A stretch of 64,000 nt of DNA, from assembly GCF_900155425.1 (NCBI RefSeq), contig NZ_LT700192.1, positions 1-64,000 on the forward strand, read 5' to 3'. Origin of the DNA: Parabacteroides massiliensis. GTDB lineage: Bacteria > Bacteroidota > Bacteroidia > Bacteroidales > Tannerellaceae. The notes under the pieces are model-generated. The model was given only the letters and a program-made list of their open reading frames with translations. It was not told where the DNA came from and ran no database searches. Shown piece by piece: positions 13,006-22,284 of the stretch (its first letter is position 1; each line of letters opens with the position of its first letter). A program made the translations under genes and the position numbers.

Positions 13006-15852
13006 ATGAAGAAATTATTGTCACTGCCGCCTAACCTGGTTGGCTGTTTTCATGAGATAGCGAATGCCGATCCGGCGGATTGGTTTTGTACGTCCGATCC
13101 GGTAGGTGCCCGTCTGGGATCAGGTGGAGGAACGACTTGGTTGCTTGAAGCTTGCCGTCGGGACGATGAAACTGCCGGAGCGTTGACTGCCGGAGAATGG
13201 CTGGCGCGTGAAAAGCGAATTTTACTGCATGCGGGAGGGCAGAGCCGACGTTTGCCCGGATATGCTCCTTCGGGCAAGATATTGACACCCATTCCGGTGT
13301 TCAGGTGGGCGAGGGGACAGAAATTGTCTCAAAACCTCCTTTCACTCCAACTACCGCTGTATGAGGAGATCATGCGCAAAGCACCGGATTCGTTGCATAC
13401 GTTGATTGCCAGTGGCGATGTCTACCTGCGTAACAGCGAGCCGTTGCAGGAGATCCCTGAGGCCGATGTTGTTTGTTACGGCTTGTGGGTGGATCCTGTA
13501 CTTGCCACTCGCCACGGAGTCTTTGTGTCGGACCGCAAATCTCCCGACCAGCTCGATTTCATGCTTCAGAAACCTACTCTCGACGAGTTGGGACGCTTGG
13601 CGGGCACGCATCTTTTCCTGATGGATATAGGAGTCTGGTTGCTCAGTGACCGGGCGGTGGAACTGTTGATGAAACATTCTTACTATCCGGACGGAAAACA
13701 GATGAAGGAATACGACCTGTATTCTGAGTTCGGTCTTGCTCTCGGAGTTCATCCGCGCATAACCGACGAAGAATTGAATGCGCTGACCGTTGCTATCTTG
13801 CCGTTGCCGGGAGGAGAGTTTTACCATTATGGTACGAGCCGCGAACTGATTTCCTCGACGCTGTCGGTGCAGAACCTTGTACGTGACCAACGGGCAATCA
13901 TGCAACGTAAGGTAAAACCGCATCCGGCCATGTTTGTTCAGAATGCTGAAGTTTGTTGTTCACTGACCTCCGGCAATTCCGAACTGTGGATCGAAAACAG
14001 TTTTGTCGGGAAACGGTGGAGTCTTGCCGATCGGCATGTGATTACGGGTGTTCCGGTGAACGATTGGGAGTTGCACATTCCTTCCGGTGTGTGCATTGAT
14101 GTCGTGCCTTTCGGAGACGAAGGTTGGGTGGCGCGTCCGTATGGTTTCAATGATACTTTCAAAGGAAATACGGCGGATGAATCAACGCTCTTTATGGGGC
14201 GTCCCATCGTGGAATGGGCTGCGGAGCGGGAGATCAGCCTGCCGGAGTGTACCGACATACAGAATGCAGCTTTGTTCCCTGTCTGTCGGAGTGTGGACGA
14301 ACTGGAAGTCGCATTGCGCTGGATGGTCTCCGAACCCCATCTGGATGAAGGAGGCCGGGTATGGAAAACGGCTGAAAAAATGTCTGCAAACCGACTTTCC
14401 GACTGTGCGAATCTCCGTCGTTTGTTTGCCCAGCGCGAAGCGTTCAGAAAGAAAAACTGGCCGATGCTTGCAGCTAATCATGATAAAAGTATTTTCTATC
14501 AGTTGGATCTGGCTGATGCCGCTTCTGAATTTGTCTCCGGAGGAATTGCGCTACCAGAGGCCTTGCCGGCAGAAGCACCGTTGATGAAGCGTGTGCATGA
14601 CCATATGTTCCGTGCCCGTGTTCTGCAACTTTCTGGTGATGAACGGGGGATGGTGGAACAGCAGCAGGCATTCTCACTGTTGCGTGAAGGCTTGATCGGT
14701 ACGATTGCAGAGGAGAAACAGGCTCCTCGCCTTAATGTCTATCGCGATCAGATTGTCTGGGGGCGCAGTCCTGTGCGTATCGACTTGGCGGGAGGCTGGA
14801 CGGATACGCCTCCTTACTGTATGTATGCCGGCGGCAATGTCGTGAACGTGGCGATCGAGTTGAACGGGCAGCCTCCCTTACAGGTTTATGTGAAGCCGGC
14901 TCGCGAGTATCGTATCATTCTTCGTTCTATCGACATCGGGGCGATGGAGAGTATCTCGACTTGGGACGAACTGCGTAACTTTAACAAGGTCGGTTCTCCT
15001 TTCTCTATCCCGAAAGCGGCGTTGGCTCTGGCCGGGTTTACACCCGAATTCTCTGCAGGTCGTTATGCTTCGCTGGAAGAGCAGTTGAAAGCATTCGGTT
15101 GTGGGTTGGAGGTGACCTTGCTGGCTGCAATCCCGGCCGGTTCCGGTTTGGGAACAAGTTCGATCCTCGCAGCTACGGTATTGGGTGCGTTGTCGGATTT
15201 TTGTGGTTTGGCGTGGGATAAGAACGAGATTGGTAACCGGACGCTGATCCTTGAGCAGTTGCTCACGACCGGAGGGGGCTGGCAAGACCAGTACGGTGGC
15301 GTGTTGCATGGATTGAAACTGTTGCAGACGGGTGAGGGCTTCCACCAGAACCCATCGGTACGTTGGTTGCCGGAATATCTTTTTACCGAACCCGAATATC
15401 GTGCTTGCCACCTGCTTTACTATACAGGGATTACCCGTACGGCGAAAGATATCCTTGCTGAAATTGTACGTGGAATGTTCTTAAACAGTGGTACGCATCT
15501 TCGTCTGCTTTCCGAAATGAAGGTGCATGCATTAGATATGTACGAGGCGATCCTTCGAGGTGATTTCGCTTCTTATGGACGGTTGGTCGGTAAAAGTTGG
15601 GAACAAAACAAGGCACTTGATGCCGGGACAAATCCGCCTGCCGTAGAACGGCTTATCTCTCGTATCAAAGAGTATGCTCTGGGCTATAAACTTCCCGGTG
15701 CCGGCGGAGGTGGTTACCTTTATATCGTAGCCAAAGACCCGGAAGCCTCTTTGCAGATCCGCCGGCTTCTCACGACTGACCCGCAAAATGGCAATGCCCG
15801 TTTTGTCGAAATGAGTTTGTCGGATAAAGGACTGCAGGTGAGCCGGTCATAA
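13006..15852 (+). CDS. fkp: Bifunctional fucokinase / L-fucose-1-phosphate guanylyltransferase
   Basis: The 948-residue protein matches the ~950-residue Fkp of Bacteroides. The N-terminal half is the GDP-fucose pyrophosphorylase (HAGGQSRRLPGYAPSGKILTPIP near residue 75, then a left-handed beta-helix-like region with NSFVGKRW). The C-terminal half is a GHMP kinase: RIDLAGGWTDTPPYC near residue 592, IPAGSGLGTSS (ATP loop) near 708, and LPGAGGGGYLY near 898. Fkp phosphorylates free L-fucose salvaged from host mucin and converts it to GDP-fucose for surface glycans and glycoproteins. Its 3' end overlaps the convergent wzz gene by 6 bp, without a terminator between them. Its position next to the operon suggests supply of GDP-fucose to its glycosyltransferases. 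Confidence 0.97.
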   Translation: MKKLLSLPPNLVGCFHEIANADPADWFCTSDPVGARLGSGGGTTWLLEACRRDDETAGALTAGEWLAREKRILLHAGGQSRRLPGYAPSGKILTPIPVFRWARGQKLSQNLLSLQLPLYEEIMRKAPDSLHTLIASGDVYLRNSEPLQEIPEADVVCYGLWVDPVLATRHGVFVSDRKSPDQLDFMLQKPTLDELGRLAGTHLFLMDIGVWLLSDRAVELLMKHSYYPDGKQMKEYDLYSEFGLALGVHPRITDEELNALTVAILPLPGGEFYHYGTSRELISSTLSVQNLVRDQRAIMQRKVKPHPAMFVQNAEVCCSLTSGNSELWIENSFVGKRWSLADRHVITGVPVNDWELHIPSGVCIDVVPFGDEGWVARPYGFNDTFKGNTADESTLFMGRPIVEWAAEREISLPECTDIQNAALFPVCRSVDELEVALRWMVSEPHLDEGGRVWKTAEKMSANRLSDCANLRRLFAQREAFRKKNWPMLAANHDKSIFYQLDLADAASEFVSGGIALPEALPAEAPLMKRVHDHMFRARVLQLSGDERGMVEQQQAFSLLREGLIGTIAEEKQAPRLNVYRDQIVWGRSPVRIDLAGGWTDTPPYCMYAGGNVVNVAIELNGQPPLQVYVKPAREYRIILRSIDIGAMESISTWDELRNFNKVGSPFSIPKAALALAGFTPEFSAGRYASLEEQLKAFGCGLEVTLLAAIPAGSGLGTSSILAATVLGALSDFCGLAWDKNEIGNRTLILEQLLTTGGGWQDQYGGVLHGLKLLQTGEGFHQNPSVRWLPEYLFTEPEYRACHLLYYTGITRTAKDILAEIVRGMFLNSGTHLRLLSEMKVHALDMYEAILRGDFASYGRLVGKSWEQNKALDAGTNPPAVERLISRIKEYALGYKLPGAGGGGYLYIVAKDPEASLQIRRLLTTDPQNGNARFVEMSLSDKGLQVSRS

Positions 15853-16962
15853 AGCCTTTTGCGGGTCTTGGACTTCGGATTCCGATGGTGAAAAGTTCGC
15901 ATATTCCTTGATGAGCAAGTATCCGCATCCCCCGATGAAGGCAAGGAAGACGAATGCTGCCAGAATCAACAATTTTTGGGGAGAGGATGCTTTGAGAGGA
16001 ACGGTTGCCGGTTCGATAATGGTGTAGACCGGCGTTTGTTCCTGTACCCGGAGTTTGTCCTGTTCGAGTTTTTGTGCCAGCGTGTTATATACATTGAATG
16101 TAAGAGTCATCTCATTGCGTAAACGTTCTTGCTCGGTACGGTAACTGGCGGAGATGATGTTTTTGTTGCTGTCTTCAAAAGCTGCATAGGCTTGCTGTGC
16201 TTTGTAATAGGCACTGCGGGACTCTTTTAGTACTTTTTCCGTAAATTCCATGTCTTTCTTTGCTTTCTGTGTACGGTAATGCGTGATGTAGGTTTGCAGT
16301 TTTATCACGATACTGTGTGCCACGTCGGCCGAGATTAGCGGGTCTTGCATGTCGACACCGAGAGTAACGACCTGTGTCTTCTTATCGACAAAGACCGTGA
16401 TGCGTTGGCGTAGACTTTTCAGTACCTCTTCTTGTTTGTGGGTGAGCCGGAAGGGGTTGAGCCGGCCATCGTTCTCTTCATTGTCGGAGAGAAACGAACG
16501 AAAGGCCGCGATCCCTTTTAAAGGCGCTTTCACAAGAATGGTCCACCAGGCGGAACGCTGATGGTCGGCCATGTAATCGTATAAAGAAATCGTGTATTTC
16601 TTCTCTTTGTCGGTCACCTTTTCGGGGAAAAGCTCCAACAGGAAAGGTGTACTGTGCACAATGTCGGGATAGAGGTTCGGCGACAAAGCATCCTGGCCGG
16701 AGGCCGAGCCAATGTCTATCCCTGCCATTGCCGCCAGCCCGCCGAGGCTGCCCATCTTGCCTGTGGCATTGGTCGTTTCGGGAGCCAGTTTCACCGTTGT
16801 GGAAAATTCTTTGGGTATGCTGAATGCAATGATGAGCCCTACCACTGTTGCAATCCCGCAACATTTGCCGAAGAAACGCCGCTTTTTCCACAGGTAACCG
16901 GCGAGAGCGATCAAGTCGATCTCCGGTAGTGGAGACGACGGGGTATGATTGTTCTTATCCAT
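15847..16962 (-). CDS. wzz: Wzz/chain-length determinant family protein
   Basis: The protein has 371 residues with the classic layout: a cytoplasmic N-terminus, a first membrane helix near residues 33-51 (CCGIATVVGLIIAFSIP), a large periplasmic part rich in coiled coil (~190-300: MEFTEKVLKESRSAYYKAQQAYAAF), a Pro-rich segment (TIIEPATVPLKASSPQK) and a second membrane helix near 330-350. Polysaccharide co-polymerases of this type set chain length with Wzy or work with the outer-membrane exporter. There is no C-terminal tyrosine-kinase domain. It is the last gene of the operon, 4 bp after the Wza-like gene. Confidence 0.92.
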   Translation of the reverse strand: MDKNNHTPSSPLPEIDLIALAGYLWKKRRFFGKCCGIATVVGLIIAFSIPKEFSTTVKLAPETTNATGKMGSLGGLAAMAGIDIGSASGQDALSPNLYPDIVHSTPFLLELFPEKVTDKEKKYTISLYDYMADHQRSAWWTILVKAPLKGIAAFRSFLSDNEENDGRLNPFRLTHKQEEVLKSLRQRITVFVDKKTQVVTLGVDMQDPLISADVAHSIVIKLQTYITHYRTQKAKKDMEFTEKVLKESRSAYYKAQQAYAAFEDSNKNIISASYRTEQERLRNEMTLTFNVYNTLAQKLEQDKLRVQEQTPVYTIIEPATVPLKASSPQKLLILAAFVFLAFIGGCGYLLIKEYANFSPSESEVQDPQKAL

Positions 16963-16966
16963 CTGT

Positions 16967-19411
16967 TTACTTTAGGAGATTAACCATTGACGTTATCATT
17001 GCAGCCATTGAAGTGACGGAACTGCCGACACTCATGATCTCTGCCAGGCTTGTCCGGCGGTCACGTTGCGTCTTGGCAGGCACTACGATTTCGCAGCCCG
17101 GTTCGACCTTGGGGTAGCGTTTGAAAAAAATCATCTTACGCTGTGTAGTCGCCACTTTTCCATTCATATAGATGACGATCGGATACTTGCGGGCAATGTC
17201 GTTGTAGCCTCCGGCTTGCGAGAGGCAGTCGCGGACGTTCATCCCTTTCGTATAGGTCACGCTGTTGGGGTAGGTGACGGAACCGCTCACCTTCACCGTG
17301 CTTTGTTGTTGGGGGATATAGAGCACATCTCCGTCGCGCAACACCAGGTCGTCGGCACTTCCCGGATGGGCGAGTGCCTTTTGCAGATCGATGCCTACGG
17401 GGTATTCTTTCAGGTTGGCAAGTGAAACGGTGATCGAGTCACGACTCTGCTTGCTGTTGTTACTCAATTGCAGGAGAGTCTCGATCTGGCGCAACTCGTC
17501 CGTCGTCAGTTTCCGCTTCAGGCTGGCTCCCCGTACATAGGCATCCGGAGTGATGCCTCCCGACTGTACGATCAGTTCGCTTAAACGCGTGTTTTTTTTC
17601 TTTAAAGCATAGCTGCCTGTAAAAGTGATCTCGCCTCCGACCTTTACGACTTGTTGCTCCTGATAACCGGGAGAAAAACGGACGAACACTTCATCGAAAG
17701 GTTCGAGGGTGAAAAGCGTATCGCCGGAGGTGACTGCCAGCCCTTCATCGAGGGTAAAGCTAAAAGTCTCGGCCGTTTGGTTGCTGCTTCGGGTGGCGGA
17801 CGGGTCTTTGATCCGTCGTGCCACTTCCACATTGATGATCGATGCCGCTTCACGCAGGCCGCCGGCGAGGACGATAACATCCTCAACCGTCAAGTTCTTA
17901 CGGAAAGGTAGTACGGTGTCGGGAGCGTTGACTGCTCCGCTGACTTTGATCGTATAAGGTTCACGAAGGTCAAACAGAGAAGGTATATAGAGCCGGTCTT
18001 CTTTCTGCAATTCGATGTCAGGAGCTTTCCCGTTCAAAATGTCTACAATATTGATGGCGATCACCGAACTGGTGAAATCCGGGTTGAGCCTTGTGATCTG
18101 TGCGCGTCCGGCAAACTCATCTCCTTTAAGGCCCGATGCCTGTCCGATCAATTGCCTGACGGTGTGCACGTCCGGGCTCAGTTCGTATTCACCTGGACGC
18201 CAGACGGCACCGGAAATGATGATCCGGTTATCGTAGAAAGGAATGACTGAATCGACCATCAGCGAATCGCCGTCTTGCAGTACGAATGTCTGGAACTGTT
18301 CTTCATTGACAGAGGCAATCTTGTAGCGGTCTCCGGCTTTGCGTTTCACCCGTATGCTGCCGGTGTAGGCATCGCCCGTAAACCCGCCTGCCATGTCGAG
18401 CAGGTCGGCAAGCGTCTCTCCCCGCCGGAGTTCATAGGTGCGGTCTCTTTTTACTTTTCCGGCAGCGGTGACAAGCTGTTCGTAAGGTCCGATAATAATC
18501 ATGTCGTTGTCTTCCAGGCGTATATTCGTGTCGTATTTGCCGTTCAGCAGATAGTCATACACATCGAGGTTGGCGATCTCTTTGCTGTTCCTGTATATCT
18601 TGATGTTTCGTAGCGAACCTATGTCGTTTACCCCTCCTGCCGCATAAAGGGCGTTGAAAAGCGTGGCGAGCGACGAGAGTGTATAAGTTCCGGGTGCAAC
18701 AGCCTCACCGACAATATTGACTTTGATGCTGCGGATCTGTCCCAGTCCGACAGAAACAAACGTGTTGGGTTGGTTGCCATCGAGCGTTGCCATGATTTTC
18801 CCCAATTCTTGCCGGATACGGTTCTCTGCCGCTTCGATAGTCAGTCCGCTCAGGGATACCGGACCGACATTGGGGATCAGGATTGTCCCGTCGGGAGAAA
18901 TACTGAGTTTCAGATTCAGCTCCGAATCTCCCCAGACATTGATCAGTAACTCGTCTCCTGCCGATAGAACATAATTTTTAGGCGTCGGTATGTTCAACTC
19001 CGGTTCGAATGTCAAATTCTTATCGGAAAAAATCTCGCGTCCGAAAACAATATTTTCCAAAGGTTGTTCCGGCTTATGCTCGTTGCGCTGTTCCGTTAGC
19101 GAAGGAAGCGTCTGTTGGGCAGAAAGGGAACGGTCGGATACGGTGTTTTCCGTAGGCGGATAAATGATTTGGTTGATTCCGTTTTGTTCTTTCCCCTGTT
19201 TGGTTATTTCTTTTTGTATCTGTTCCTCCGTTATCCCGGCGGCACGGGCTTTATCGATCAGTTCCTGTGGTATTTGTGCCTGTATGGTGGTCGATACCAG
19301 CAGAAGCAGGAATCCGAAGAAACATTGTACCGGGCGCCGTTGTCTCGTCCGTTGGCGGCCAGACGGTTTTAGCCGGCATAATACGGCTTGTTCTTTGTCA
19401 AGATTTTTCAT
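16967..19411 (-). CDS. wza: Wza-type polysaccharide export protein with multiple SLBB domains
   Basis: The 814-residue protein starts with a basic stretch and a signal peptide (FFGFLLLLVSTTIQAQ, cleavage near residue 43). A helical linker (QELIDKARAAGITEEQIQKEI) precedes the poly-export domain near residues 145-235 (YVLSAGDELLINVWGDSELNLKL). Repeated SLBB beta-grasp units follow, recognisable by IKVNIVGEAVAPGTYTL, IIISGAVWRPGEYEL, YTIKVSGAVNAPDTV, VKVGGEITFTGSYAL and VKVSGSVTYPNSVTY. It ends in a hydrophobic C-terminal helix. It should form the outer-membrane exit channel, and the length and SLBB number are typical of Bacteroidetes homologues. The start overlaps the end of wecB by 4 bp. Confidence 0.92.
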   Translation of the reverse strand: MKNLDKEQAVLCRLKPSGRQRTRQRRPVQCFFGFLLLLVSTTIQAQIPQELIDKARAAGITEEQIQKEITKQGKEQNGINQIIYPPTENTVSDRSLSAQQTLPSLTEQRNEHKPEQPLENIVFGREIFSDKNLTFEPELNIPTPKNYVLSAGDELLINVWGDSELNLKLSISPDGTILIPNVGPVSLSGLTIEAAENRIRQELGKIMATLDGNQPNTFVSVGLGQIRSIKVNIVGEAVAPGTYTLSSLATLFNALYAAGGVNDIGSLRNIKIYRNSKEIANLDVYDYLLNGKYDTNIRLEDNDMIIIGPYEQLVTAAGKVKRDRTYELRRGETLADLLDMAGGFTGDAYTGSIRVKRKAGDRYKIASVNEEQFQTFVLQDGDSLMVDSVIPFYDNRIIISGAVWRPGEYELSPDVHTVRQLIGQASGLKGDEFAGRAQITRLNPDFTSSVIAINIVDILNGKAPDIELQKEDRLYIPSLFDLREPYTIKVSGAVNAPDTVLPFRKNLTVEDVIVLAGGLREAASIINVEVARRIKDPSATRSSNQTAETFSFTLDEGLAVTSGDTLFTLEPFDEVFVRFSPGYQEQQVVKVGGEITFTGSYALKKKNTRLSELIVQSGGITPDAYVRGASLKRKLTTDELRQIETLLQLSNNSKQSRDSITVSLANLKEYPVGIDLQKALAHPGSADDLVLRDGDVLYIPQQQSTVKVSGSVTYPNSVTYTKGMNVRDCLSQAGGYNDIARKYPIVIYMNGKVATTQRKMIFFKRYPKVEPGCEIVVPAKTQRDRRTSLAEIMSVGSSVTSMAAMITSMVNLLK

Positions 19412-20568
19412 ATTACTTTTTCTATTGTTTGAACGATTCGTTGGCTGGCAGTCCCGTCTCCATAGGGATTTATTGCCTGGCTCATACGGTTATAATAAGT
19501 ATTGTCGTCCAGCAAGCGGGATACCTCATTCACAATCCGGTCGTAATCCGTTCCAACCAACTTCACCGTTCCTGCGTCAAGCGCTTCCGGCCGTTCCGTG
19601 GTGTCACGCATAACAAGTACCGGTTTTCCTAAACCCGGAGCCTCTTCTTGTATACCACCACTGTCGGTCAGGACGAGTGTCGACTTCTCCATTAGATAGA
19701 CGAAAGGCAGATATTCCAACGGCTCTATAAAAAACAGATTGGAAAGATGAGCATTCCTGAATACCTCGTGAATGGGTTTCCTGACATTTGGGTTCAAGTG
19801 CATGGGATAGACAAAGTCCACCTCTGTATACCGTTCAGCCAAAGTCTTGATTGCTTGGCATATCTGGATGAATCCGTCGCCGAAATTTTCCCGGCGGTGG
19901 CCTGTTATTAAAACCATTTTGCGACGGCTTTGTTCCGCAAAATACGCGGTTTTATAACCTGCGGATCTCAATTGGATGTTGAGTTGCTGGCGTAAGGTTG
20001 GATTCTCACGAATTGTTGAGACAACGTGATAAAGAGTATCGATCACAGTGTTTCCGGTAATATGGATATTGTCCGCATCGACACCTTCCTGTAGCAAATT
20101 GTTCCGGCTCAAGGCGGTAGGGGCGAAATGCCAGGTTGCAATCCTCCCCGTGATCTGTCTGTTCATTTCTTCGGGCCAGGGGCTGTAGATGTTATGCGTA
20201 CGCAGTCCCGCTTCTACATGCCCTACCGGTATTTGCCCGTAGAAGGCGGCAAGTGCTGCAGCCGTTGAAGTTGTGGTGTCTCCATGAACCAGGACGATAT
20301 CAGGCTTTGCTTCCTGCAGGACGTCTCGCATCCCTGTCAACACTCGGGCTGTTACGTCGTATAGATCCTGTCCCTGCCTCATGATGTTGAGATCGTAATC
20401 GGGCCGGATGTTGAAAAGTCTCAATACTTGGTCCAGCATCTCCCTGTGCTGTCCGGTAACGCAGACAATGGTCTCGAATTTATTTTTTTTCTGTTGGAAC
20501 GCTTTTATCAATGGCGCCATTTTAATTGCTTCGGGGCGAGTGCCGAAGACAAGCATAATTTTCTTCAT
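19408..20568 (-). CDS. wecB: UDP-N-acetylglucosamine 2-epimerase (non-hydrolysing)
   Basis: Taking the ATG at 20568 gives 386 residues starting MKKIMLVFGTRPEAIKMAPLI, the family N-terminus; the longer open frame has no homologous N-terminal extension. Other signatures are VHGDTTTSTAAALAAFY, VGHVEAGLRT, GHRRENFGDG (UDP binding) and LVLTDSGGIQEEAPGLGKPVLV. The enzyme interconverts UDP-GlcNAc and UDP-ManNAc in the cytosol. With WecC in the same operon it supplies UDP-ManNAcA, and the operon also contains the WecG-family transferase that would use it. Confidence 0.95.
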   Translation of the reverse strand: MKKIMLVFGTRPEAIKMAPLIKAFQQKKNKFETIVCVTGQHREMLDQVLRLFNIRPDYDLNIMRQGQDLYDVTARVLTGMRDVLQEAKPDIVLVHGDTTTSTAAALAAFYGQIPVGHVEAGLRTHNIYSPWPEEMNRQITGRIATWHFAPTALSRNNLLQEGVDADNIHITGNTVIDTLYHVVSTIRENPTLRQQLNIQLRSAGYKTAYFAEQSRRKMVLITGHRRENFGDGFIQICQAIKTLAERYTEVDFVYPMHLNPNVRKPIHEVFRNAHLSNLFFIEPLEYLPFVYLMEKSTLVLTDSGGIQEEAPGLGKPVLVMRDTTERPEALDAGTVKLVGTDYDRIVNEVSRLLDDNTYYNRMSQAINPYGDGTASQRIVQTIEKVI

Positions 20569-20579
20569 GATGTTTCTGT

Positions 20580-21287
20580 TTAGATTTTTCCTGTCTTGAC
20601 CAGTATCAGGAATTTGATTAAATGTATCTGTCGTTTGATGCGTGAGGGCTGCTTCAATAGGCGGTATGCAAATTCGATATTGTGTTTCACCCACCATTCG
20701 GGTGCCCGTTTCACATTTCCGGTATAGACATCGAAACTCCCTCCCAACCCTTGGTAGATCGCAGGATGTGCCTGATGCATTTCTTCCATCAAGAGCTCTT
20801 GTTTGGGTGATCCCATTGCGACGAAGACAACATCCGGCCGTTTTCTCTTGATCTCTTCGATCAGTTCTTTTTGCTCTATCTCTGCCTGTATGTATCCATT
20901 CCGGTAGCCGGCTATCCTGATTCCAGGAAAATCTTCTTTCAATCGGGTGACGGTCTTCTCTATCACGGGTTGTTTACTCCCGATCAGGTAGAACGTCTTT
21001 CCTTTTGGGTACAAGTTTTTTATAATCTTCAGCCACAGTTCACATCCCGCGATCTTGACGGCATCTCCGGCTCCGTGCCGCCGTACCGCCATGACAGCTC
21101 CTATGCCATCGCAATACCCGATATTCCTGTTCACGATATCCCGCATCTGTTCGTTCGCATGCAGTATTTTCTCTGCATTTATCGCCACCAATATTCCTTT
21201 ATGTTCCCCCACATACTCCAGCAAACTGGAATCCGAGGGAAAAGGGTGGACTTTTATTCCGTTTATTTTTATTCTGCTATCGTTCAT
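20580..21287 (-). CDS. wecG: WecG/TagA/CpsF-family glycosyltransferase
   Basis: The ATG at 21287 overlaps the stop of the upstream glycosyltransferase by 11 bp and gives 235 residues; an in-frame ATG at 21326 would add 13. Family motifs are AINAEKILHANEQ, YCDGIGAV, VFVAMGSPKQE and the C-terminal RAPEWWVKHNIEFAYRLLKQPSRIKRQ. GT26 enzymes transfer ManNAcA (WecG) or ManNAc (TagA) onto undecaprenyl-PP-GlcNAc at the membrane. Because WecA, WecB and WecC are all encoded here, ManNAcA transfer as the second committed step is the best inference. Confidence 0.9.
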   Translation of the reverse strand: MNDSRIKINGIKVHPFPSDSSLLEYVGEHKGILVAINAEKILHANEQMRDIVNRNIGYCDGIGAVMAVRRHGAGDAVKIAGCELWLKIIKNLYPKGKTFYLIGSKQPVIEKTVTRLKEDFPGIRIAGYRNGYIQAEIEQKELIEEIKRKRPDVVFVAMGSPKQELLMEEMHQAHPAIYQGLGGSFDVYTGNVKRAPEWWVKHNIEFAYRLLKQPSRIKRQIHLIKFLILVKTGKI

Positions 21288-22284
21288 TCTGATTTGAAAA
21301 AGATTGAATGATTGTTTTATATTCATTTATCATAGTGGAAGCCCTGAAGCGTTTTTCATAAAGAGCTCTCGAATGTTTGGATAAGGATTGATATTTTTCA
21401 GAGTTGGGCAAAGGCAGTGAGTTCAGGCAAATGACGAGTTTTTCCCACGTGTCTGCGACAAAACCATTATAACCGTTTATATTGACATCTTGTACACTTG
21501 CCAGATCATTCGATATTAATGGTTTTCCGAACATACACCCTTCAATCAAGGTCAGTCCTAACCCTTCATTCTTGGAAAACAGACAGACATAATCGTATTC
21601 GGGCATTTCCTTTCCGATATCTATTTGCCCTAATACAAAATACTGGTCTGATTTTCCGATCTCCTGTTTCAGCTCATCCATTTGTGCTCCGGTACCGGCA
21701 AAATAGAACTTGATATGAGACAATAGTTTTCCTTTGGTTTGTTTGACTAATTCTGTTTGTTGTTTTACAGGACAGATACGCCCGGCTAATAAGACTCTTA
21801 TTTCGCTTCTGTCTTGTCTGTTATGAGTATTGCGGAAGATATCTTCTATCCCGTTGAAAATGACGGTTATCCTGTCGCTTTTTATATGAAAATAGTTAAT
21901 GAGATTTTGTTTCACGCCATTGGAGATGGCTACGATTCTTTCCGGTAACCAGGTGAGTGGTTTTAAGTTTGTGAAAGTATTGTGAGCCACATGTATAATT
22001 TTTAATTTCCCGGCGAAGAAAAAGTTTAAAAACATCAAACGTGAAGTTTGAGAACGGTGATGGGATAGAAATACTGTGTCTGGGGCATTATATTTGAAAA
22101 TCGAATAAATACTGAATTTTTCAAAATGTATATTCTCTTTTTTATAGTCCGGATGTATTTTATCCATAGGGGTGTCTGTCAATACGATTGGTATATTTCC
22201 ATTCAGCTTTTTTGCTAATTGAATGGTGATATCCTGAGCTCCCCCCTTGTTCTTAAAATTGGGATAGTTTGAAATAATTTTCAT
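21277..22284 (-). CDS. GT4-type glycosyltransferase
   Basis: Starting at MKIISNYPNF gives 335 residues; the ATG codons upstream read into the preceding gene. The N-terminal domain opens with a glycine-rich acceptor segment (KNKGGAQDITIQLAKKL). The C-terminal domain has the nucleotide-sugar motif EGLGLTLIEGCMFGKPLISND, with the EX7E pair typical of GT4 enzymes. The sugar donor cannot be assigned. The start overlaps the end of the toroid gene by 4 bp, and the gene's end overlaps wecG by 11 bp. It probably adds one sugar to the lipid-linked repeat on the cytoplasmic face of the membrane. Confidence 0.88.
   Translation of the reverse strand: MKIISNYPNFKNKGGAQDITIQLAKKLNGNIPIVLTDTPMDKIHPDYKKENIHFEKFSIYSIFKYNAPDTVFLSHHRSQTSRLMFLNFFFAGKLKIIHVAHNTFTNLKPLTWLPERIVAISNGVKQNLINYFHIKSDRITVIFNGIEDIFRNTHNRQDRSEIRVLLAGRICPVKQQTELVKQTKGKLLSHIKFYFAGTGAQMDELKQEIGKSDQYFVLGQIDIGKEMPEYDYVCLFSKNEGLGLTLIEGCMFGKPLISNDLASVQDVNINGYNGFVADTWEKLVICLNSLPLPNSEKYQSLSKHSRALYEKRFRASTMINEYKTIIQSFSNQNER

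Noticed and set aside
13006-15852. Fkp as two fused or frameshifted genes
   Set aside because: The fusion is normal for Bacteroidales and the length and both active sites are intact.
19408-20697. Long form of the UDP-GlcNAc 2-epimerase with a 43-residue N-terminal extension
   Set aside because: The extension overlaps the upstream wecG gene and lacks family similarity.
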